Positions 8,060 to 16,164 of a stretch of 64,000 nt of DNA are shown here, one piece after another. Where the stretch lies: assembly GCA_004558035.1 (NCBI GenBank), contig SFEJ01000006.1, forward strand, positions 13,285 to 77,284, read 5' to 3'. Position 1 is the stretch's first letter. Each line of letters begins with the position of its first letter. The notes under the pieces were generated by a model. That model was given only the letters and a program-made list of their open reading frames with translations. It searched no databases and was not told where the DNA came from. The DNA comes from Opitutia bacterium (lineage in GTDB: Bacteria; Verrucomicrobiota; Verrucomicrobiae; Opitutales; UBA953). A program made the position numbers and the translations under genes.

Positions 8060-9364
8060 ATGAAAGCGTTCCCCCGAAAAATTTTCTTCCGGCGGCGCGT
8101 CGCGTTCGCCGCGTGCGCGCTCGCGGCGGCGTGCGGCGTTCCCGCCGTCGAAAGCCTCGCCGGACCGGAAGCGCCCGAAGCCTCCGAGGACGCGTCCCGC
8201 GAAGCGGCGGAGTTCGCGCGCGCCGCGGAAAAATTCTGGGGCGAACCCGCGGAGGCGCTTTTCGACGTCGGCGGACTTTGGGCGGGGCGCCGCGCCCAGA
8301 AGACGGAGACGGGCGACAAGGTCGTCGAGACGCTGTTTTCCGTCTATCTGCGCGGCGAAAAAATTCTCGGGCTTCCCGCGGAGGAGGCGAAGGCGCGCGC
8401 GCGCGACGGTCGGCTCGTCGAAATCGAAATCATGTTCTTCAACAAAGGCGATTCCGCGGCGCGCGAGGGTTTCGGCAGCAAAAGCGGAAAGTCCTCGGAC
8501 GAAAAGGAGAAGTTCGTCCGCAAAAGCTGGAAGGCGAGCTTCGAAGCCGTGCGGGAACGCCTGGCGCCGCTGGGCGAGGAGACGCGCGGGCGCGCGGGAA
8601 CCTCCAAACTGCGCCGCCGCGTTTCCGTCTGGAAAAGCGGCGAAACGGCGTTCGTGCTCGAGGCGGAGGAAAACGAATTCGTCCGCGTTTCCGTCGTTCC
8701 CGCCGCCGGGCTGAAGGAGACGCTTTCGGGCAAGGCGGACCGCGCGGACGCGGACGTGCGCAAGAGCGTCGTGCGCCGCCCGAACGGCGACGTCTTCATC
8801 GACGGGCTGCCGATGATCGACCAGGGCGGCAAGGGCTACTGCGTTCCCGCGACCGTCGAGCGCGTGCTGCGCCACTACGGCGTCGGCGACGTGGACATGC
8901 ACGAAATCGCCGAGCTCGCGGGAACGGGCGTCGGCGGCGGAACCTCCGTCCGCGAAGTCGTCGGCGGCCTCGCTCCCGTCGTCAAAAAAAGCCGTCTGAA
9001 ATTCGCCTCCGTGCCGATGAATTTTTCGAAGATCAAAGTCTGCGCGGACAAAGGCGTGCCGATGATGTGGTGCATGTTTTCGGCGCCCGAATATCTGGCG
9101 CGTCTGCGCGAAAACACGCTCGCGAGAGAGGACGCGGCGGACTTTTCCGCCTTCGCGCGCGGGCTGCGCCGGCAGGCCGTGCCCAAGATTTCGGGCGAGC
9201 TGCGCAAATACGCGCACATGTGCCTCATCATCGGCTACAACGCGAAGACGAAGGAAATCTGCGTCTCCGATTCCTGGGGCGATTCCGCCGCCGAACGCTG
9301 GATCCGCTTCGAGGACGCCCTCGCCTTCTCGCAGAAGGAGCCGCTCTGGATTCTGGAGCGCTGA
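8060..9364 (+). CDS. Exported papain-like (C39-type) cysteine protease domain protein
   Basis: 434 residues. An N-terminal basic-hydrophobic segment ending LAAAC-G (Cys25) is a signal peptide, possibly a weak lipobox. Residues about 30-235 are charged and of unknown fold. Residues about 245-434 look like the C39-like peptidase fold: PMIDQGGKGYCVPATVERVL gives oxyanion Gln255 and nucleophile Cys261, HMCLIIGYN gives His386, and VSDSWG gives Asp404. Family C39-like domains cut peptides or process secreted proteins; the substrate is not evident and no transporter is adjacent. It is divergent from PFOR and followed after 90 bases by the LysM protein, which may be in the same transcript. Confidence 0.7.
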   Translation: MKAFPRKIFFRRRVAFAACALAAACGVPAVESLAGPEAPEASEDASREAAEFARAAEKFWGEPAEALFDVGGLWAGRRAQKTETGDKVVETLFSVYLRGEKILGLPAEEAKARARDGRLVEIEIMFFNKGDSAAREGFGSKSGKSSDEKEKFVRKSWKASFEAVRERLAPLGEETRGRAGTSKLRRRVSVWKSGETAFVLEAEENEFVRVSVVPAAGLKETLSGKADRADADVRKSVVRRPNGDVFIDGLPMIDQGGKGYCVPATVERVLRHYGVGDVDMHEIAELAGTGVGGGTSVREVVGGLAPVVKKSRLKFASVPMNFSKIKVCADKGVPMMWCMFSAPEYLARLRENTLAREDAADFSAFARGLRRQAVPKISGELRKYAHMCLIIGYNAKTKEICVSDSWGDSAAERWIRFEDALAFSQKEPLWILER

Positions 9365-9454
9365 GGGCGCCGAAAAATCCCGTCGGGCGTTCCCGCGCCG
9401 CCTCAAAATTTTTCTCGCGGAGGCGCGGCACTTCGCGGATACTCTCCGCAGAAC

Positions 9455-10075
9455 ATGGCGAATTCATTTTTCACGATTTCAAAAATTGCGTTTTTGGCGT
9501 TCTGCGCCGCGGCGTTCCCGCAGGGGCTCTTCGCCCAACAGCAGCCGTCGGCGCGCCAGGTCGCCGCGCTCATTGAGGAAGTGACCGCGCTGCGCGACGA
9601 AGTCAACCGTCTGCGCATGGACGTCGAAGACCTCCGCGAACAAAACGCCGCGCTGCAGGAGAAGAGCGCCTCCGCCAAAAACCGGGGCGCCGATTTCGCC
9701 GCGGAACTCGCCGCGCTGCGCGTCGAGTTCGGAGGCAGGCTCGAAGCGCTCCGCCGCGAACTGTCCGCCGAAATCGAAAAGCGCCTCGCGCGCGCGAACG
9801 CCGAGACGAACGCCGCGCTGAAGGAATTCCGCCGCCAGGTCAACGAGGCGCTCGATTCCGCCGCCAAATCCGCTCCGAAAACGCCCGCGCCGACGGCGGA
9901 GCCGAAGGATCTTCCCGCGAGCGGCATTCAATACAAAATCCGCGCCGGCGACACGCTGACCAAGATCGCGCGGGAACAGCGTTCCAAGATCGCGTGGATT
10001 CTTTACGTCAATCCCGGTCTGAATCCCGACCGGCTGCCCGCGGGCAAGGAAATCGTGATCCCGCAGGCGGACTGA
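9455..10075 (+). CDS. Exported coiled-coil protein with C-terminal LysM domain
   Basis: 206 residues. A signal peptide (about 1-27, ending GLFAQ) is followed by a long heptad-rich coiled coil (about 35-135, with ALIEEVTALRDEVNRLRMDV and similar), a Pro/Ala linker, and a LysM domain from about residue 157 (YKIRAGDTLTKIAREQ ... NPGLNPDRLPAGKEIVIP). LysM binds peptidoglycan GlcNAc chains, so the protein probably sits in the periplasm and organises the cell wall or envelope. It is 30 bases upstream of parB on the same strand, so co-transcription is likely. Exact role unknown. Confidence 0.8.
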   Translation: MANSFFTISKIAFLAFCAAAFPQGLFAQQQPSARQVAALIEEVTALRDEVNRLRMDVEDLREQNAALQEKSASAKNRGADFAAELAALRVEFGGRLEALRRELSAEIEKRLARANAETNAALKEFRRQVNEALDSAAKSAPKTPAPTAEPKDLPASGIQYKIRAGDTLTKIAREQRSKIAWILYVNPGLNPDRLPAGKEIVIPQAD

Positions 10076-10105
10076 GCTTTTCATCTTTTCGGATAAGGAA
10101 AAAAC

Positions 10106-11104
10106 ATGGCGCAGCCCAAGAAAAAATTCGGCCTCGGCAGAGGCGTCAACAACATCATTTCGCAGTCCGCCGTGAAGAAGGCGGCGGAGGCTTCGTTCCG
10201 CAGAAACGCCGCTCCGGCGCCCGTTCCCGCGGCGCCCGCCGCTCCCGCGGGAACGCCCGCCGCGGCGAAGACTGCGGTGCCGATTCCGCCCGCCGCCGGA
10301 GCCGCGCCCGCGTCTCCGTTCCGGGAAATCCCGATCGCGGCCGTCTCCGCCTCGCCGAACCAGTCCCGCAAGAATTTCGACGGCGGAGCGCTCGACGAGC
10401 TCGCCGACTCCATCCGCGCCGAGGGACTCATGCAGCCGATCGTCGTGCGCGAAAAGGCGAAGGGCGAATTTCAGCTGATCGCCGGCGAGCGCCGTCTGCG
10501 CGCCTGCCGCATCGTCGGCATGAAGACGATTCCCGCGCGCGTGATGAAGGCGAGCGACGCCTCCAGCGCGGCGATGACGCTCATCGAAAATCTGCAGCGC
10601 GAAGACCTCGACCCGATCGAGGAAGCCTTCGGCATCGGCAGCCTGATGCGCGACTTCAATCTGACGCAGGAGGCGGTTTCCGAGCGCATCGGCAAGGCGC
10701 GTTCGTCCGTCGCCAACGCGCTGCGCCTGCTCTCGCTCGACCGCGAGATTCAGGGCTACGTCGGCAAGGGACAGCTCAGCGTCGGCCACGCGAAGGTGCT
10801 GCTCGGCGTCGAGAACGAGATGGAGCGCCTGCTGCTCGCGCGGCGCTTCGTCGAGTCCGGATGCAGCGTGCGCGACGCCGAAAAGCTCGCGAAGAAAATC
10901 CGCGAAGGCAAGACGGCCTCCGCCACGGCGGACGTTCCCGTCGTGCGCGAGATTTCGCAGGAGATCTTCAACATCGAAAAGAATCTCTGCTCGCGTCTGC
11001 ACGCGAAGGTGCAGGTCAAGCACGGAAAGACTTCCGGAAAAATCATCATCGAGTACCACGGGAACGACGATCTCGCGCGGCTGCTCGAATGCTTCGGCAT
11101 GTAA
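10106..11104 (+). CDS. parB: Chromosome-partitioning protein ParB
   Basis: 332 residues. The N-terminus KKKFGLGRGVNN is typical of ParB, followed by an Ala/Pro-rich linker (about 35-72) and the ParB/Srx nuclease-like CTP-binding domain with SPNQSRKNFD, GLMQPIVVR and GERRLRAC. A helix-turn-helix follows in TLIENLQREDLDPIEEA ... LTQEAVSERIGKARSSVANALRLL, and a dimerisation domain ends the protein. ParB loads on parS sites and spreads as a CTP-clamp to segregate origins. No parA is in the window and I saw no clear parS-like palindrome nearby. An AAGGA box lies about 9 bases before the ATG, one of few plain Shine-Dalgarno sites here. The next gene, rbfA, starts 16 bases after the stop. Confidence 0.93.
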   Translation: MAQPKKKFGLGRGVNNIISQSAVKKAAEASFRRNAAPAPVPAAPAAPAGTPAAAKTAVPIPPAAGAAPASPFREIPIAAVSASPNQSRKNFDGGALDELADSIRAEGLMQPIVVREKAKGEFQLIAGERRLRACRIVGMKTIPARVMKASDASSAAMTLIENLQREDLDPIEEAFGIGSLMRDFNLTQEAVSERIGKARSSVANALRLLSLDREIQGYVGKGQLSVGHAKVLLGVENEMERLLLARRFVESGCSVRDAEKLAKKIREGKTASATADVPVVREISQEIFNIEKNLCSRLHAKVQVKHGKTSGKIIIEYHGNDDLARLLECFGM

Positions 11105-11120
11105 TCGGATTTCAACGACA

Positions 11121-11507
11121 ATGTCCCAACGAACCGTCCGCGTCAACGAACTGCTCCGCCTCGAAATCAGCGAAACGCTGCACCGCCGCTGGCAGAGCGA
11201 AAGCGCCCGCATCACCGTCACCTGCGTCGAGATTTCGTCCGACCTGCGCGAGGCGCGCGTGTTTTATTCCGTCATCGGCGGAGCCGAAGAACGCGCCGCC
11301 GCGCGCCGGCTCTTCGAGCGCGTCGGCAAGACGCTGCGCATGGAAGTCGCCCGCCGCGTCATTCTGAAGTACACGCCCGCCTACCGCTTCGTCGAGGACA
11401 AGGGAGCCGCCGCGGGCGCGTCGGTCATCGACCTGCTCGACCGCGTCGCCGAAGAGGACGCCGCCCGAGACAGGAAATACGGCTCCGACGCAGCCCCCGA
11501 GTCCTGA
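11121..11507 (+). CDS. rbfA: 30S ribosome-binding factor A
   Basis: 128 residues, the usual length. It assists late 16S rRNA maturation in the 30S subunit. Family features seen: RVNELLRLEISETLHRR at the start, ITVTCVEISSDLREARVFYSV (KH-like fold), and RRVILKYTPAYRFVEDKG near the C-terminus. The common nusA-infB-rbfA neighbourhood is absent; here rbfA follows parB by 16 bases and is probably translated from the same message. Confidence 0.93.
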   Translation: MSQRTVRVNELLRLEISETLHRRWQSESARITVTCVEISSDLREARVFYSVIGGAEERAAARRLFERVGKTLRMEVARRVILKYTPAYRFVEDKGAAAGASVIDLLDRVAEEDAARDRKYGSDAAPES

Positions 11508-11513
11508 TTTCCG

Positions 11514-11548
11514 CGCGGGAACGCTTCGGGCGAAAAAACGTTCCCGCG
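11514..11548. repeat. Inverted motif pair after rbfA
   Basis: CGCGGGAACG (11514-11523) and CGTTCCCGCG (11539-11548) pair perfectly over 10 bp around a 15-base loop containing six A. No T-run follows on the plus strand, so it is at best a weak terminator or an RNA-stabilising hairpin between rbfA and the GH89 gene. Confidence 0.7.
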
Positions 11549-11593
11549 AAGCGCGCGATTGTCTTTGAGCGGGAAATCGCGTAAGATTGCGGC

Positions 11594-14218
11594 ATGTTCA
11601 AAATCCCCTCACTCGACTCTTTGCCGCTCCGGATCGCGGCGGGCGCGCTCGCGCTCGCGTTTTCGGGAACGCTTTTCGCTCAGACGGCCTCGCTGACCGA
11701 AGAACAGACCGCGCAGCTCGCCAAACTCGCCGAGCGCTACGGCGGTCCTTCCGCCCCGAAGCCCGCCAAGGGCAAGACCAGGACCGCCGCCGCGAAGCCG
11801 GCGGTCTCCTTCAAACTCGACAAAAAGCAGAAGGGCTTCCGCGTGCGCGCGAACGGCCCGACGGTCTCCGTCACCGCGGGAACGCTCAACGAGCTCGCCG
11901 CCGGCTACGGCTACTATCTCAAGCACGGGAAGAATCTCATGTGGAGCTGGAGCGCGAACCGGCTCGCGCCCGCCGTTCCCGCGAAGCAGAAGGAATTTTC
12001 CGCGGAGACGCCGTGGGAATGGCGCTACGCCTACAATTACTGCACGCTGTCGTACACCTCGGCGTTCTGGGGCAAGACGGAATGGCGCAACGAGCTCGAC
12101 CGCATGGCGCTCAACGGCGTGAACCGCGTGCTCGTGCAGGCGGGGCTGGAAAAAGTCTGGCAGCTCACGCTCGCGGAGCTCGGTTATCCGAAAGAAAAGA
12201 TCTTCGCCTACATTCCCAGCCCGGCGTTCGCGGCGTGGTGGAACATGGGCAATCTCGAAGGGCACGGCGGTCCGCTCACGCAAAGCCAGATCGACGGCGA
12301 GGCGGCGCTCGGCAAATTCATCGTCTCCTACATGCGCAACTACGGCATGGAGCCGATTCTGCAGGGCTTCGTCGGTCTCGTGCCGCACGATTTCGGCGAG
12401 CACTGCAGACTCGAAGGCCTCCGCATCATTCCGCAGGGAAATTGGGTGGACGGCTTCCTGCGCCCCGCCGTGCTCGACCCGACGACGCCCGCGTTCGGCA
12501 AAGTCGCCGAAGTCTGGTACAGGAATCTCGAAAAAGTTTACGGCGTGAAGGCGAAGGCGTTCGGCGGCGACCTCTTCCACGAGGGCGGAAAATCCGGCGG
12601 GATCGCGGTCGCGGACGCGGCGAAATGCGTGCAGACGGCGATGCAGAAGGCGTCTCCGGGCAGCGTCTGGGTGCTGCAGGCGTGGCACGGCAATCCGTCG
12701 GCGACGCTGCTGAGCGGGCTCGACAAGGACAAGTGCGTCGTGCTCGCGCTGTGCAAGGACATGGTCGCGGGAACGTCTCACGGCTACAGCTACCACGGCG
12801 CGCCGTGGGTGTGGTGCGAGCTCTCCAATTTCGGCGGCAACCACGGGCTTTACGGCTCGCTGAAGGTGCTCGGAAAAATCGGCGTCATGGCGACCGCGGA
12901 CGGGAGCGACAAGCTCGTCGGCATCGGTCTCATCCCCGAAGGCACGGAAGTCAACCCGATCACCTACGACCTGCTCTACGACCGCATCTGGACGCCGCGC
13001 GAAACCGTCATGGACGACGCCGAAATCGCGACGTGGATCGACGGCTACGCGCTGCGCCGCTACGGGAAGAACGTTCCCGCCGTGAACCGCGCGTGGAAGC
13101 TCCTCGAACGCTCCGTGTACAGCCCGACGCAGGACCAGGAAGGCTGCACGGAATCCATCATCAGCGCGCGCCCGAACCGCAACGCGCAGAAGGCGTCCAC
13201 CTGGGCGTCCGGGAAAGTGTATTGGAATCCCGACGACGTCCGCGCGGCGTTCGCCCTGCTCGTCGGCGCCGGAGAAAAGGACGCCGCGCTCGCCGCGCTT
13301 TCCACGTACCGCTGGGACCTCTGCGACGTCGGGCGGCAGTTCGCGTCCGACCTCGCGCGCCCGCTGCTCGCGAAGGCGATGGAAGCCTACGACGCCGGCG
13401 ACAAAAAAGCGTTCGAGCTGCGCTCGAAACAGTTTCTCGACCTCATCGCGTCCACGGACAGACTGCTCGCGACGCACACGCTGTGGCGTTTCGGCCGCAT
13501 GTACCAGATGGCGCTCGCCAAGGGGAAAAGCAAGGCGGAGAAGGAAAATTCCGCGCGCGCGCTCAAGACGTTGCTCACCAGCTGGGGCGGCAAGCCCGGC
13601 TCGCTCAACGACTACGCGCACCGGCAGCTTTCCGGGCTGCTCAAGGATTACTACCTCGTCCGTTGGGGCTACTTTTTCGACGCCCACAAGAAGGCGCTCA
13701 ACGGCGACCGGTCCGCGCTCGACGCGCTCGAGGGCAAGATCAACGCGCTGATGAACGACTGGTGCAAGGCGACCAAGCCCGTCTACACCGCCAAGGCGGA
13801 AGGCAAGACGCTCGTCGAGGCGCGGAACATGCTCAAGAAATTCGCGCCGCTCGCCGACGAGTTCTTCTCCGTTCCCGTGGACAACGACCGCCCGTGGACG
13901 ATCCGCGACGGCGCGAAGGAACTCGTCTTCGACGTCTCCGACGACATCATGAAGGCGGGAACGTTCACGGCGACGTTCCGCTGGAAAAGCGGCGACAGCG
14001 CGCTCGTCGTGAAACGCGTGCGCCTCTACGAAGGCGACAAGCTCGTCGCCGAAGACGCGCACCGCGGCACGACCGGACACGACGACCAGAACAACGTCTA
14101 CACGCTGGAAGTGAAGCAGCTCCGCACGAGCCTCGACGCCTACGTGCTGAAGGCGGACGTGGAAGGCGTCTCGTCGAACAATTCTTCGGGCGTTCTGATC
14201 TTCAGCCGCGCGAAGTGA
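11594..14218 (+). CDS. Exported GH89 alpha-N-acetylglucosaminidase
   Basis: 874 residues with a signal peptide (about 1-30, ending GTLFAQ). The body matches glycoside hydrolase family 89 (human NAGLU and clostridial CpGH89): WEWRYAYNYCTLSYTSAFWG with EWRNELDRMALNGVN, then GGDLFHEGG with probable acid/base Glu330, NFGGNHGLYG, and GIGLIPEGTEVNP with probable nucleophile Glu449. Spacing is close to that of Glu316 and Glu446 in human NAGLU. The enzyme releases terminal alpha-linked GlcNAc, which occurs in heparan sulfate and in gastric-type mucin caps. No sulfatase or other glycosidase is adjacent. It is probably periplasmic or exported. The C-terminal region (about 760-874) is a beta-rich extension. 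Confidence 0.93.
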   Translation: MFKIPSLDSLPLRIAAGALALAFSGTLFAQTASLTEEQTAQLAKLAERYGGPSAPKPAKGKTRTAAAKPAVSFKLDKKQKGFRVRANGPTVSVTAGTLNELAAGYGYYLKHGKNLMWSWSANRLAPAVPAKQKEFSAETPWEWRYAYNYCTLSYTSAFWGKTEWRNELDRMALNGVNRVLVQAGLEKVWQLTLAELGYPKEKIFAYIPSPAFAAWWNMGNLEGHGGPLTQSQIDGEAALGKFIVSYMRNYGMEPILQGFVGLVPHDFGEHCRLEGLRIIPQGNWVDGFLRPAVLDPTTPAFGKVAEVWYRNLEKVYGVKAKAFGGDLFHEGGKSGGIAVADAAKCVQTAMQKASPGSVWVLQAWHGNPSATLLSGLDKDKCVVLALCKDMVAGTSHGYSYHGAPWVWCELSNFGGNHGLYGSLKVLGKIGVMATADGSDKLVGIGLIPEGTEVNPITYDLLYDRIWTPRETVMDDAEIATWIDGYALRRYGKNVPAVNRAWKLLERSVYSPTQDQEGCTESIISARPNRNAQKASTWASGKVYWNPDDVRAAFALLVGAGEKDAALAALSTYRWDLCDVGRQFASDLARPLLAKAMEAYDAGDKKAFELRSKQFLDLIASTDRLLATHTLWRFGRMYQMALAKGKSKAEKENSARALKTLLTSWGGKPGSLNDYAHRQLSGLLKDYYLVRWGYFFDAHKKALNGDRSALDALEGKINALMNDWCKATKPVYTAKAEGKTLVEARNMLKKFAPLADEFFSVPVDNDRPWTIRDGAKELVFDVSDDIMKAGTFTATFRWKSGDSALVVKRVRLYEGDKLVAEDAHRGTTGHDDQNNVYTLEVKQLRTSLDAYVLKADVEGVSSNNSSGVLIFSRAK

Positions 14219-14228
14219 AAGCGGCGGA

Positions 14229-14378
14229 GTGATGAAGTTATGAGGTTATGAAGGTTATGAGGTTATGAAGTGATTTGACGTTCGCTTCGCGAAAAAGATT
14301 TTTTGAAATCCTTTCGGCGAAGCCGACCGCAATGAACTTCACCACTTCATAACCTCATAACTCCATAACTTCATCACC
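14229..14378. repeat. Nested inverted repeat of ATGAAGTTATGAGGTT words
   Basis: About 45 bases of GTGATGAAGTTATGAGG-type repeats (14229-14272) are repeated as an imperfect complement at about 14335-14378. Inside them is a second inverted pair: TCGCTTCGCGAAAAAGATTT against AAATCCTTTCGGCGAAGCCGA. The inner word TCGGCTTCGCCGAAAGGATTT recurs near 50343 and 50824. The whole gap can fold into one long hairpin between the converging GH89 and 14396 genes, where it may also stop transcription. Confidence 0.75.
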
Positions 14379-14395
14379 TGCCCCTGCCGCGCCAT

Positions 14396-14929
14396 TCACG
14401 CCGCCGCGCGCGTGAGGCAGAGCAGCGAGCCCGACGCGAACGCCAGCGGGAACGGCGAGCAGTCGAGTCTGCCGAAATGCCGCGCGTAAATCCGCGAATA
14501 CAGCGAAAAATTGTAGATCGCCCACGCGCGTTCCGTGCGCAGCGCATTCAGAAAATCGCCGCGTTCCCGCATGGCGCCGACGGCCTCGCGGACGGCGCGG
14601 CGTTCGGCGGCGAAGAGCGTCTCCGCCTCCGCGGGAACGCGCGCGACGAGAGCGCCCGCCCGCGCGTCGATCTCCGTGAAGAGCGCCGCCTCGCGCTCGA
14701 CGGAAAGCTCCGGCCCGAACAGCTCGAACACGCGCAGACAGTATTCGTAAACGCGCCGCGCGAACGCCGTGCCGCAGCGTTTCCCCGCCGCGCGCAGCAG
14801 CTCCGCGAGCACGCGCCGCGCGAGGGGACCGTCGTGAGCACGGCAGAAATCGGCGACGATTTTCCGCGCCTCTTCAGAATTTCCGGCGCCGGTCAGCGCC
14901 GCCTCCAATGCTTTGATCTCTCGTTCCAT
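14396..14929 (-). CDS. Hypothetical protein, Ala/Arg/Glu-rich, helical
   Basis: 177 residues from the ATG at 14927-14929 (MEREIKALEAAL). It looks all-helical with many Ala, Arg and Glu; no signal peptide, membrane segment or catalytic motif. Residues about 115-160 (RERGDFLNALRTERAWAIYNFSLYSRIYARHF) are the least biased part and probably folded. Convergent with the GH89 gene across the inverted repeat. I do not recognise the family. Codon choice and motif density match neighbours, which supports it as a real gene. Confidence 0.55.
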   Translation of the reverse strand: MEREIKALEAALTGAGNSEEARKIVADFCRAHDGPLARRVLAELLRAAGKRCGTAFARRVYEYCLRVFELFGPELSVEREAALFTEIDARAGALVARVPAEAETLFAAERRAVREAVGAMRERGDFLNALRTERAWAIYNFSLYSRIYARHFGRLDCSPFPLAFASGSLLCLTRAAA

Positions 14930-14982
14930 AACGAAAGACAAAGCGTCGGAAACCGGCGTTTTTGTTCCCGCGGGAACGCGGG

Positions 14983-16056
14983 TCAGTCCTTGACCGGACG
15001 AAGAACTTCGCCGAGCAGCGCCTTCTGATTTTCTTCGGAAAGCCGCGACGCGAGCGCCTCACGTTCCTCCCGGCTCGCGCTTTTCAGATACGCCCTGGCG
15101 GCGTCCAGCACGGGAGCGTGTCCCTGCGCGACCGCGACGGACGCGAGCGACCACGCGGCGGAGGAGACGCCGAGATTGATCTCGCCTTCGGGAAGCACCT
15201 TCGCGGCGATCTTCGTCACCGCCGTCGGGAACTTCGGATCTCCCGTCGCGAAAAACGCGCCCCAAAGCATGTCGATCTCGCCCGGCGCGCCGACGCAGCC
15301 TTTCGAGAGGTCGTAATTCTTGTCCGCCGCGAGCCTGTAAACGGCGTCCGCGACCTTGCGCTGCTTTCGCGGGAGCGCGTCCGTGATTTTCTTCCATTCG
15401 GGAACTCTGTCCGGATTCGCCCTGACGATTTCCGTCAAAAACGCGACGAGCGGTCCCCCGGAGGAGTTTTTCGAGGCGCACATCTCGAAAAACGTCGGAA
15501 GCATTCCGGCGATTTTCTCCGGCTCCGGATTCTTGTAGTAATTCATCAGAATGCTCGATGCCTCCAGCATCTTTTCCGTGGGCGCGGGCGGCTCCGAAGA
15601 CTCCGGAGCGGCTTCCCCAAAGGCAGGCGCGATATCCGCAAAAATTTCCTTGAGCTCCTCCGAGCCGAAAAAATCCTTTTCGAAAAGTCCTTTCAGCAGG
15701 GAAGCGGTCTCTTTTCGAAGCCTTTCCAACGCCTTGACGTCGTCGAGCGTGAACGCGCGGAAAGCGTCGCCGCGCTCGCCCGCGATGCACTCGCCCGCCG
15801 CCTCGATTTCCCGAATCTTCGGCGCGGCGGCGTCCGCGGAGGCCTTGTCCGAAACGCCCGCGAGCGCGGCGTTCATTTCCCGAAAAAGCGCGAGCATTTC
15901 CGCCGCGAGATTCTTTTTCTCGGAGGAATCCCGCGTCTGAACGGGCGCGGCGGCGGAAGAGGATTTCGGAGCGTCCGACGTCGCGGCGAAAGCCGGCACG
16001 ACGCACGAAGCGGCGAAGCAGATTGCGGAGATCAGTCGATTTTTGGAGGTATTCAT
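14983..16056 (-). CDS. Exported protein of unknown function
   Basis: 357 residues. A signal peptide (about 1-24, VVPAFAAT) is followed by a Ser/Ala-rich linker and then a largely helical body with several acidic stretches (EELKEIFADIAPAFGE, EKMLEASSILMNYY). No metal, cofactor or catalytic motif was seen. The C-terminal part (about 260-357) has the look of helical repeats. It lies downstream of carB on the same strand with 108 bases between, so it could be transcribed with carAB, though a separate role in the envelope is more likely. Family not recognised. Confidence 0.65.
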   Translation of the reverse strand: MNTSKNRLISAICFAASCVVPAFAATSDAPKSSSAAAPVQTRDSSEKKNLAAEMLALFREMNAALAGVSDKASADAAAPKIREIEAAGECIAGERGDAFRAFTLDDVKALERLRKETASLLKGLFEKDFFGSEELKEIFADIAPAFGEAAPESSEPPAPTEKMLEASSILMNYYKNPEPEKIAGMLPTFFEMCASKNSSGGPLVAFLTEIVRANPDRVPEWKKITDALPRKQRKVADAVYRLAADKNYDLSKGCVGAPGEIDMLWGAFFATGDPKFPTAVTKIAAKVLPEGEINLGVSSAAWSLASVAVAQGHAPVLDAARAYLKSASREEREALASRLSEENQKALLGEVLRPVKD

Positions 16057-16164
16057 CGCGGAGCAGTATCCGCGGGAACGCGCAACGCTTTTCGCGCGGG
16101 CGACATGCGAAAATCGCGCCGGGAGAGCTTCCCGACGCGATTCGGCGTTCCCGCGCGGGGCGGG

